This document shows, piece by piece, positions 1 to 6,236 of a stretch of DNA of 6,377 nt. The notes beneath the pieces are model-generated. The model did no database searches and was not told where the DNA came from. It worked only from the letters and a program-made list of their open reading frames with translations. The stretch is taken from NCBI GenBank assembly GCA_049282265.1, contig JBAPTR010000338.1, positions 1 to 6,377 of the forward strand, in the 5' to 3' direction. Origin of the DNA: CAYUCJ01 sp049282265. GTDB taxonomy: Bacteria > Desulfobacterota > DSM-4660 > Desulfatiglandales > Desulfatiglandaceae. The stretch's first letter is position 1. The number at the start of each line of letters is the position of its first letter. The position numbers and the translations under genes were made by a program.

Positions 1-23
1 CCCAGTAACCGAATCGCGAGGTT

Positions 24-77
24 CTAATTCGAAGGAATAAACCACTGGCATGCCAGTGGTTTATTCCTTCGAATTAG
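24..77. repeat. Perfect 54-bp palindrome (27-bp arms, no spacer)
   Basis: Bases 24-50 (starting CTAATTCGAAGG, ending CACTGGCA) are exactly reverse-complemented by bases 51-77, with no mismatch and no loop; the symmetry stops at 23/78. The sequence contains two TTCGAA sites and a central GCATGC. It lies just downstream of the epimerase remnant. As RNA it would form a very long stem, so it could act as a bidirectional terminator. It is not followed by a clear T-tract, and perfect loopless symmetry is also what an inverted assembly or amplification junction, or a dispersed palindromic repeat, would give. Confidence 0.85.
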
Positions 78-91
78 CTATTCTACTGCGT

Positions 92-243
92 ACCATGTAC
101 TATCTCTCTACCTAACCCGATCGTTTCAGCTTATGCTCCGATTCGGGTCTTACCAGAGTCTTTACCTGATGACCCCGGTCAAAGGGGGGCGAGACCACGT
201 GATTGCCGACAAATCCTGTGCCTCCGGTGATGAATACCTTCAT
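92..243 (-). pseudogene. NAD-dependent epimerase/dehydratase (extended SDR), N-terminal remnant
   Basis: From the ATG at 243-241 the product begins MKVFITGGTGFVGNHVV, the first strand and Rossmann dinucleotide-binding loop (GxxGxxG) of extended short-chain dehydrogenases. It continues with RGHQVKTLVRPESEHKLK, the second strand, and stops at a TAG (114-112) after 43 residues. The family is normally about 300-340 residues. Past the stop, a different frame reads GREIVHG (about 112-92), which resembles the next family segment ('veiveGDv'), so a second frameshift probably lies near 115-120. The stretch SPPF, where relatives usually have something like RALL, may be a further small disruption. The product would lack the catalytic Tyr-x3-Lys and be inactive. 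The NAD-binding start is close to that of hopanoid-type HpnA and other sugar epimerases, but too little is left to name the substrate. Confidence 0.7.
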
Positions 244-756
244 GATTGACTCCTGCCCCCATTGGAGATGTGGACATACCTGATGGGCCGTAATGCCAAC
301 AGGGACATGAGAGCGCTTATCACGGCAATACCTGTGGCGCTGCCCAGGTCCACAATCGCCAGTGCTATCCCTTCGTCCCTCACTGACCCATCTCTGAACG
401 ACCGCCACTACCGGGACCCAGCAGGTCGAGTGACCGACCCCTGCCAGCGCGAAGAAAAGGCTTGCATGGATAATCGTGGTAGAAAATGACATGAGCGCGC
501 TACCCGTCCCCAGGATTACGACGAAAAGAGTGAGAAGCACCCGTGTATCGGATCTGTCGGCAAGCAGGCCGAGCAAGGGAGCAAAGACGGTATAGGCGAT
601 AAAATAGGATGAATAAATAATTCCCGCCCCGGTCATTGAAATGCCGAGGGATGGAATCATCAGAGGTAGGAGGAGCCCATAGGCATTCCTGATAGCGAAA
701 GCCACAAATCCCGTGAAAAATCCGGCAACAATAATGGCGACGGCCCGTTTACTCAT
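240..756 (-). pseudogene. MFS transporter, frameshifted and truncated remnant
   Basis: The first 129 codons from the ATG at 756-754 give a typical major facilitator N-terminus. Hydrophobic segments lie at about 5-33, 43-63, 72-92 and 95-120, with a motif-A-like loop GLLADRSDTRVLL (63-75). At about 373-369 the frame breaks. The continuation is in the next frame from 371, reading GIALAIVDLGSATGIAVISA, a convincing fifth membrane segment, then LLALRPIRYVHISNGG and a TGA at 242-240 that overlaps the epimerase ATG. A single extra base, or two missing ones, in CGAAGGGATA explains the shift. Even after repair the product is about 170 residues, against about 400 for a 12-helix MFS protein, so the second half is gone, probably by deletion near position 290 just after LLALR. 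In the unshifted frame the sequence runs on without a stop into the epimerase start, giving a meaningless 214-codon open frame. The original role was probably uptake or export for the pathway; the substrate cannot be told. Confidence 0.75.
250..254 (-). promoter_or_regulatory. Ribosome binding site of the epimerase remnant
   Basis: AGGAG on the minus strand, 6 bases before the ATG at 243-241. It shows that the epimerase had its own initiation site and is not a C-terminal domain of the MFS open frame that runs through it. Confidence 0.65.
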
Positions 757-766
757 GGGCGGGCAT

Positions 767-770
767 CCTC
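767..770 (-). promoter_or_regulatory. Ribosome binding site of the MFS gene, overlapping the activase stop
   Basis: On the minus strand the activase stop and the next ribosome binding site overlap (TGAGG), with the MFS ATG at 756-754, 10 bases after GAGG. The tight packing shows that the MFS gene was cotranscribed and probably translationally coupled with the activase before it decayed. Confidence 0.5.
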
Positions 771-3700
771 ATTGTTTCATGATAATATTCTTAAAAGCCT
801 CCAATCTCGTGATGACGCCGGTATTCGCATGCTGTTCGTCAAACTCGAGAATGAGGCTTGCCTTATCGCCCATTATGAGCCGGTAATACCGCTCAAGGAG
901 TCCGTCGGTATCACAATTCAGATTAGTCAAATGAATACCGAAGATATTAGACTGTGACGCTACAAATCCTGCAATTTGCAAAATTTCAGTCCCCGCACTC
1001 CCGAACACTGATGGTACACTCGGCAGGTCTATGACCGAAAGATCGATGTAATCCATGGGAATCGCTTTAGCACCAATCCGTGCAAGGTTTGCCCACAGGT
1101 TGAGATTCAATCGATCATCATGGAGTGTATAGGGTCGTCCCGTAACAATCACCAATGGTTCACCTTCAGAATGTCCTGAAATAATCTTGTGACCTTTTTC
1201 GTGGAGCTCCTTTCTATACCCGTCCTGCCTCTTGAGTGCATGGTATACGGCGGCTTTGACCATACCTTTATCAACCCTCAACTCAGCGCCCATCTGCTGA
1301 AAAAGTTCTGAGGCAAGGGTGTTCGCGCCGGATTTAAAATGTACCACAGGGCTGAGGATTGATTCCCCTTCCATGCCGAATACCATTTTTGTCAGATAGG
1401 GACTGCCCTGAATAAGATAGCAGCAGGAACCTGACTCACGCCTTCCGGTGGTGGGCATAGTTATAAGACTCGGTAGAAAAATATACCTCGTTTTTCCGAT
1501 GATCTTCTTTACATGGGATAGAGATATCTTTAGCGGAATGCATTCATACGCCCCCGTTGCCTCATCAGGGTCCACATGGTGATTCACTCTGCCGTCGGTG
1601 GGCGGGGTCATGACGAGTCTCAATCCGAGACAATCGAAAAAATACGCCCAGAAAATACAGGTTTGATGTCCATATAAGGCGCTCTGCATTCCCACCGTGG
1701 GTCGACCCTCGATCTCCATCAAAGGGCTCCCACTGAGTTCCGTAACCACCCCCTTTCTGTATCTTGACAATGTTTCCCGGAGGAAATCGACGCCGTTCTC
1801 TTCCGGCGTATGATAGTGTGTTGTTTCGAACCGACCACACTCGCTTCCCCACACACTCAGACGACCATTAAAATGATATATCTTTAACTCGCATTCGTTA
1901 TCGCAGTCAGGATCCGCATGACAGGTTTTCTCTTCGTACTTCACTCCTTTATAAGTGATACTGTCCAGGCCTCCGAAGGCACTTTTTATTTTTTTCTTTC
2001 GGTGCAACTCTTCATAGACACTTATGGCGGAACCGAATGCTCCCAGCACTTCACGGTGGGGCGGTACGATGATGGCTTGGTTGAGAATATTTTCAAATGC
2101 CGCCACCATGCCCCTGTTCAGGGAAGCCCCCCCTAACAGCATGATTCTCTTTCCGAGTGCTCTCTTCTCTACGACACGGTTTAAATAATTACGTACAACG
2201 GCATAGCATAGTCCGGCAATGAGATCGTTCAAGGCGGCGCCGTTATGATAATGTGACATAAGATCTGTTTCAATGATTACCGAGCATTGATCTTTCAAGG
2301 AGACGGGGATGTTTGAAGAAAGCGCAATCTCTTCGAACTCCTGGACGATATTGATGCCGTATTTGTCGGCAAATTCCTCCAGGAAACTACCGGTACCGGC
2401 GGCACACAGTTTGTTCATGGTAAAATCAACGGGGTGCCCGTTTGCCAGACGTATAAATTTTGAGTCCTGCCCGCCGATCTCAAAGATAGTATCAACACGC
2501 GGGTCTATCGCCGCGGCACCCGTCGCGTGTGCCGTTATTTCGTCCACCACTCGATGGGCATTAACAAATGAACCTATAATCTCACGTCCGGATCCCGTTG
2601 TGGCAATACCCGCAATTTCCACATGAGGTCCCAGATCCTTACGTACCCCCTCAAATAAACGGCAAACCATCTTTATGGGGTTTCCCCTTGTTGGGAGATA
2701 GAGTTTGTGAACAATTTTTTTTTGATCGTCTATCAGGACATGCTTGGTGGTTGTCGAACCGATATCAATGCCCATATAGGTCTTTTTCCCCTTGCCGTAT
2801 GGGGACACAATAAATTCACAGGGTTCCGGAAACTTGGTTTTTTTCAAAGCCAAGCGAGGACCTGCGACCTTGGATTCTTTTCCGGGATCCCTAAATAGTC
2901 TCTGCCTGGGCAGCCTCGTATCTCCCCTCAGGCAGGCTTCCCGAGAGAGGAGCGCAGCGCCCAACGCACCCAATGAAGTGGAGAAATCAGGAACGATCAG
3001 ATCCGGGATATATTGTCTGAAGGCCTTTACAAGGAGACTGTTCAGGGATTGCCCGCCAATAAAGAGGACCGGACCTTCAATCGCACCATTTTCTATCAGG
3101 GGACTGATAAATCTCCTTACGATCCCCAGGTGAAGACCATAGATTATGTCCTCCGTTTTCACACCGGAGTTCCGAAGGTGTGTGATATCGGACTTCGTAA
3201 ATACGGCACACCGGCAGGATAGTTTTGCGGGGTTTTTACTCTTTTCTCCAAGGGTGATGAATTCTGAAAGGGCCTTCTCTATCTCCCACTGAGAAGTAAT
3301 TTCTCTCCTGGTGAGGTCTGCTCCGCAGAAACCCTCAGCCTGTTGATCTATAAATGAGCCCGACGCCCTCGCACAGAGGCCGGTATCATTTAAATGATCA
3401 GGTTTCCACCAATCGATATTGAGGCTATCTGATTCCCTCCGGGATCCGGCATGAATAATGAGGGATTCACGTCCGCCCATGCTGATGATTGTCTTTACTT
3501 TCGGCTCCACATGGGCGGCGCCCAGGGACTGGACCGGTATGCCGCGCCCGTAGAGCGATCCTGACCGGATAGCTGACGTTTCTCCCCGGCTCCCCGTGTA
3601 GGCCACAGCCGTAATTTTCCCCTTGCCGATTATCCCGGAGAGCCCTTCAATGAGTGAAGAGTGGAGGACTTCTATATTGCCGAAATGTCGTGTATAGGGA

Positions 3701-3822
3701 TACTCATGGAGAATCCGCTTTCTTTCATCAATAACAACACAATTCAGGCTGGTGAACCCGATATCAATACCGACGAAACACTGTTGTGAATCAAACGTCG
3801 AATAACCGGTCGACGGAAGCAT
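769..3822 (-). CDS. Two-domain BadF/BadG/BcrA/BcrD-type ATPase (acyl-CoA dehydratase activase) with DUF2229/HgdB-like C-terminus
   Basis: A complete 1017-residue protein of the long CoA-enzyme-activase family, which uses ATP hydrolysis to deliver low-potential electrons to a partner metalloenzyme. Domain 1 (about 16-293) is an ASKHA ATPase fold with GIDIGFTSLN (18-27) and C150, C203, C205. Domain 2 (about 349-605) carries canonical motifs: GIDIGSTTTK (351-360), ATTGSGRE (407-414), EIGGQDSK (448-455), and KLCAAGTG plus DQCSV. Its C473 and C513 match the two cysteines that hold the bridging [4Fe-4S] cluster in HgdC-type activators. A linker has C634-x5-C640-x3-C644-x17-C662, a possible metal site. 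A DUF2229/HgdB-like region follows (about 690-930; C761, C800/C801, GRPYTLHDDRLN at 895-906), and the end has the family signature FDEQHANTGVITRLEAF (994-1010). Many long homologues reach about 1400 residues, so this is a shorter form. It starts 12 bp after the oxidoreductase stop; AGGA lies only 3 bases before the ATG, so initiation may be weak or translationally coupled. The activated partner is not identifiable in the window, other than the oxidoreductase itself. Confidence 0.9.
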   Translation of the reverse strand: MLPSTGYSTFDSQQCFVGIDIGFTSLNCVVIDERKRILHEYPYTRHFGNIEVLHSSLIEGLSGIIGKGKITAVAYTGSRGETSAIRSGSLYGRGIPVQSLGAAHVEPKVKTIISMGGRESLIIHAGSRRESDSLNIDWWKPDHLNDTGLCARASGSFIDQQAEGFCGADLTRREITSQWEIEKALSEFITLGEKSKNPAKLSCRCAVFTKSDITHLRNSGVKTEDIIYGLHLGIVRRFISPLIENGAIEGPVLFIGGQSLNSLLVKAFRQYIPDLIVPDFSTSLGALGAALLSREACLRGDTRLPRQRLFRDPGKESKVAGPRLALKKTKFPEPCEFIVSPYGKGKKTYMGIDIGSTTTKHVLIDDQKKIVHKLYLPTRGNPIKMVCRLFEGVRKDLGPHVEIAGIATTGSGREIIGSFVNAHRVVDEITAHATGAAAIDPRVDTIFEIGGQDSKFIRLANGHPVDFTMNKLCAAGTGSFLEEFADKYGINIVQEFEEIALSSNIPVSLKDQCSVIIETDLMSHYHNGAALNDLIAGLCYAVVRNYLNRVVEKRALGKRIMLLGGASLNRGMVAAFENILNQAIIVPPHREVLGAFGSAISVYEELHRKKKIKSAFGGLDSITYKGVKYEEKTCHADPDCDNECELKIYHFNGRLSVWGSECGRFETTHYHTPEENGVDFLRETLSRYRKGVVTELSGSPLMEIEGRPTVGMQSALYGHQTCIFWAYFFDCLGLRLVMTPPTDGRVNHHVDPDEATGAYECIPLKISLSHVKKIIGKTRYIFLPSLITMPTTGRRESGSCCYLIQGSPYLTKMVFGMEGESILSPVVHFKSGANTLASELFQQMGAELRVDKGMVKAAVYHALKRQDGYRKELHEKGHKIISGHSEGEPLVIVTGRPYTLHDDRLNLNLWANLARIGAKAIPMDYIDLSVIDLPSVPSVFGSAGTEILQIAGFVASQSNIFGIHLTNLNCDTDGLLERYYRLIMGDKASLILEFDEQHANTGVITRLEAFKNIIMKQ

Positions 3823-3834
3823 CTATCCTGTCTC

Positions 3835-6084
3835 TCAATAGACAATTGCTTTATAGATTTTACAGAGTCCGGTCTTTAACGGCCATCCACCGCTATATTT
3901 GTTACAGACTTCCGGATCATCATCAAGGAGCACATTGATGTTTGATTCCCAAACTCCATGCAGCCACGGCTCTTCCCCAGGTAGTTCCGGGAACCACCAG
4001 CCATGCTCCGCGTGGACAACCCGCGGGTCCATCCCATCGAAGTAGGTGCATTTCATCTTTACACGGCCGTTTTTTGACTGGATCCATACCCAGTCTCCGT
4101 CATCAATCCCCAGTTTTCTCGCCGTTTCAGGGTGAACCTGCACGAGCGGATGGGGATGATGTTTGCGGATCGGGTGTACCTGCCGATGCTCCGAATGAAA
4201 CATCCACTGGAATCTTCCTCCCGTTAACAACATGAGCGGGTATTCTTTGGCGAGCTCAGGTGTGCTGATAAAATTCGCATGTGATTCTTCATAACGGGGC
4301 AAGGGGTCATACCCCAGATCGGCAAAAATAGTAGAAGAAAGCTCCAGTTTCCCGGTGGGTGTCCCAAAGCCCATGGTCTCATGTTTCTTCTCCGCTACTT
4401 CGGGGTTATAATTACCGCCTTTGGCTATGAACTCTTTAAAAGTCATTCCCATGGGTGTAAGCCGGTAGTCATAGCTTTCTTCAAGGGTTTTCCACGGCCA
4501 GTGCTCCTCGAAGCCCAGCCTGACGGATATCTCTCTGAATATTTCGAAATCATTCTTACGGTCGAATTCCCCTTCTATCGCGGCAGGAAGGGCCTGCTCC
4601 CCGGCCCGTATGGGTGCGTCAATGCCTCCGCCCTGGCTGTAAAGGAAGGGTCTCTCTATCCAGGATGCCGTGGGCAAGACGTAGTCTGCTATCTCCGCGG
4701 AAGGCGTCAACCAGTAGTCCTGAACCACATAGAGGTCTAATGATTTAAGCGCCTTGTAGACCAGTTTGGTGTTCGGCTGTGTAACCATCGGGTTACTCGC
4801 TATCGTCAGGCAGGCCTTGACGGGATAGGGTTTCCCCGTGATCATCGTCCGCAGCATCGTCGGTAGATGGGCTACCACATCACATCCCGGCTGCCCGCAC
4901 GCCTTGCCCCACACCCTCTTGGTGTGCGGTTCCATTGCGTCCCAACCCGGCCACGCGAGGAGTTTGAATCTGTCGGCACCGAGCTGCTTTGCCTTCTGCT
5001 CCGGCGTAATGATATCCGTAGCGGACATCTCGGCACAATCGATTATCTCGGGCGGGCCCCCGATCATGTTTCCGCCCGTGATATCGATATTGCCGGTTAT
5101 TGCGATGAGGATCGTTTTCGCATGAATCGCCTCGATACAATTTTGCAACTGCTCCTGGCCCATACCATTTAAGGCAAAACCGGGTTTTGTTGTCGCGTAT
5201 GTCCTGGCGGCCCGCCGTATTTCCTCCGCTTTCAACCACGTGGTTTCCTCTACATTTTCAGGTGTGTACTCTTTCGCCCGCTCCACAAGCTCATCGAATC
5301 CATAGCAATATTTTTCCACGAATTCTTTATCATAGAGCTCTTCCTCAATCACCACATTGATCATTGCCATGAGGAGCGCCGTGTCCGAACCAGGCCTCAA
5401 TTGCAGATATTGATCAGCGATCTCAGCGGTCTCCGTCCGTCGCGGATCGGCGACGATGATCTTGACCCCCATCCTTTTTCCCTCCCGCATCATCTTCCAC
5501 AATCGCATCACCGAATTAGACGGATTGATTCCTAGTACTAATATGCATCCTTTATCATCGTCAACAGTCCATTCCGGAAACACAGTGGATCTATGACGGG
5601 GGGTCCATCCACACATTGCCTTTGCCGTTACACAGCAGGGGCTGTAACAGATATTGCTCTGACCGCCGTAATTGGGAGACCCCATGACGTTAAAAAACCT
5701 GGCTATAAACTCCTCATTGGTTCTCTGGGTGCCACGCGTTCCGGCAACGGCCTCAGGCCCATAAGTATCTATTATTTTTATAAGTTTATCCGAAATCTCA
5801 TCGAATGCCTGGTCCCAGCCTATCTTCTTCCATTTTCCTTCCCCTCTTTCTCCAGCGCGTTTAAGGGGAAAACAGAGATGGTCCGGGTGATAAAGCCAGT
5901 CCTTTATGGTCAGGAAGCTCCGCAGGCACCCCTTGGTGGGGGGAAATATGGATGCCCTGTGGGGGTCGGCTGGGGCCTCTTCCATCTTTGTCAAACGGCC
6001 GTTTTCACTATGAACTAATACCTGACACCTAGCATGGCACATCTCACATACAGCGAGTTTGATGCTTGGATCACTTTGCTTCAT
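3835..6084 (-). CDS. Molybdopterin (Mo/W-bis-MGD) oxidoreductase, DMSO reductase superfamily, acetylene-hydratase-like
   Basis: A complete 749-residue catalytic subunit. Residues about 10-60 form the [4Fe-4S] domain, with C13-x2-C16-x3-C20-x32-C53. The molybdopterin-binding core follows, including 'WDQAFDEISDKL' from residue 90 and 'GSPNYGGQSNICYSPCC' from 135. The C-terminal pterin-binding domain spans about 615-745 ('HPETARKLGIDDGDWVWI'). C146 sits where the superfamily carries the protein ligand to Mo or W. There is no twin-arginine signal or membrane segment, so the protein is probably cytoplasmic. Size and layout resemble tungsten acetylene hydratase (about 730 residues), but the residue after the second cluster Cys is His17, not the catalytic Asp13 of that enzyme. 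It is also unlike formate dehydrogenase, which has His after its Cys/Sec; here it is Tyr147. The substrate is therefore unknown: hydration, hydroxyl transfer or redox chemistry are all open. The start has a strong GGAGGT. It is the first gene of the apparent operon, with the activase 12 bp downstream and no electron-transfer subunit in the window. Confidence 0.9.
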   Translation of the reverse strand: MKQSDPSIKLAVCEMCHARCQVLVHSENGRLTKMEEAPADPHRASIFPPTKGCLRSFLTIKDWLYHPDHLCFPLKRAGERGEGKWKKIGWDQAFDEISDKLIKIIDTYGPEAVAGTRGTQRTNEEFIARFFNVMGSPNYGGQSNICYSPCCVTAKAMCGWTPRHRSTVFPEWTVDDDKGCILVLGINPSNSVMRLWKMMREGKRMGVKIIVADPRRTETAEIADQYLQLRPGSDTALLMAMINVVIEEELYDKEFVEKYCYGFDELVERAKEYTPENVEETTWLKAEEIRRAARTYATTKPGFALNGMGQEQLQNCIEAIHAKTILIAITGNIDITGGNMIGGPPEIIDCAEMSATDIITPEQKAKQLGADRFKLLAWPGWDAMEPHTKRVWGKACGQPGCDVVAHLPTMLRTMITGKPYPVKACLTIASNPMVTQPNTKLVYKALKSLDLYVVQDYWLTPSAEIADYVLPTASWIERPFLYSQGGGIDAPIRAGEQALPAAIEGEFDRKNDFEIFREISVRLGFEEHWPWKTLEESYDYRLTPMGMTFKEFIAKGGNYNPEVAEKKHETMGFGTPTGKLELSSTIFADLGYDPLPRYEESHANFISTPELAKEYPLMLLTGGRFQWMFHSEHRQVHPIRKHHPHPLVQVHPETARKLGIDDGDWVWIQSKNGRVKMKCTYFDGMDPRVVHAEHGWWFPELPGEEPWLHGVWESNINVLLDDDPEVCNKYSGGWPLKTGLCKIYKAIVY

Positions 6085-6236
6085 AAGCCTTTACCTCCGT
6101 ATTCTGATTTTCACGTATAAGGATGATACTTGTACAAATTAGCAACAGAAAATGGATCTGTCTGAGCTTCTAAAAATGATTGGTAACGTTCAAAACGTGT
6201 TCGCATGGGGACAATTTGATTGATCGGAATTGGATA
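6085..6236 (-). promoter_or_regulatory. Intergenic control region upstream of the oxidoreductase operon
   Basis: This AT-rich 152-bp gap lies between the IclR stop and the oxidoreductase start and has no convincing gene. On the minus strand a possible sigma-70 pair is TTGCTA (6145-6140) and TTATAC (6120-6115), with a 19-bp spacer that is longer than ideal, so it is weak. Three short symmetric elements could be operators: TTGTACAA (6130-6137), ACAGA-7 bp-TCTGT (6145-6161) and ACGTT-CAA-AACGT (6186-6198). The first lies inside the proposed spacer and the second overlaps the proposed -35, positions where a bound regulator would affect transcription. All are short enough to arise by chance. No strong terminator follows the IclR gene, so read-through from it is also possible. 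Confidence 0.35.
6093..6098 (-). promoter_or_regulatory. Ribosome binding site of the oxidoreductase gene
   Basis: GGAGGT on the minus strand, 8 bases before the ATG at 6084-6082. It is a near-perfect Shine-Dalgarno sequence and fixes the start of the oxidoreductase at this ATG, which is consistent with the [4Fe-4S] motif beginning only 12 residues later. Confidence 0.8.

Noticed and set aside
262..489. Plus-strand open frame of 75 codons opposite the MFS remnant
   Set aside because: The minus strand here has clear MFS and epimerase similarity, while the plus-strand product is unremarkable.
1565..3222. Several plus-strand open frames and one alternative minus-strand frame inside the activase gene
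   Set aside because: All are shadows; the activase motifs are continuous across this region and none of the alternative products resembles a known family.
4381..5239. Several plus- and minus-strand open frames of 95-119 codons inside the oxidoreductase gene
   Set aside because: They are overlapping-frame shadows of a well-supported gene, with low-complexity or Cys/Arg/Pro-biased products and no matching motif.
5593..6018. Plus-strand open frame of 141 codons
   Set aside because: It lies wholly antisense to the conserved Fe-S and pterin-binding part of the oxidoreductase, and its product shows no recognisable domain.
3835..6084. Formate dehydrogenase or a true acetylene hydratase
   Set aside because: The putative metal ligand Cys is followed by Tyr rather than the His of formate dehydrogenases, and the residue after the second cluster Cys is His instead of the Asp needed by acetylene hydratase.
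6002..6084. Twin-arginine export signal on the oxidoreductase
   Set aside because: The N-terminus goes straight into the Fe-S motif at residue 13, with no RR motif or hydrophobic segment.
6085..6236. Sigma-54 promoter upstream of the oxidoreductase
   Set aside because: A TTGCTA is present, but no TGGCA-type -24 element lies at the required distance.
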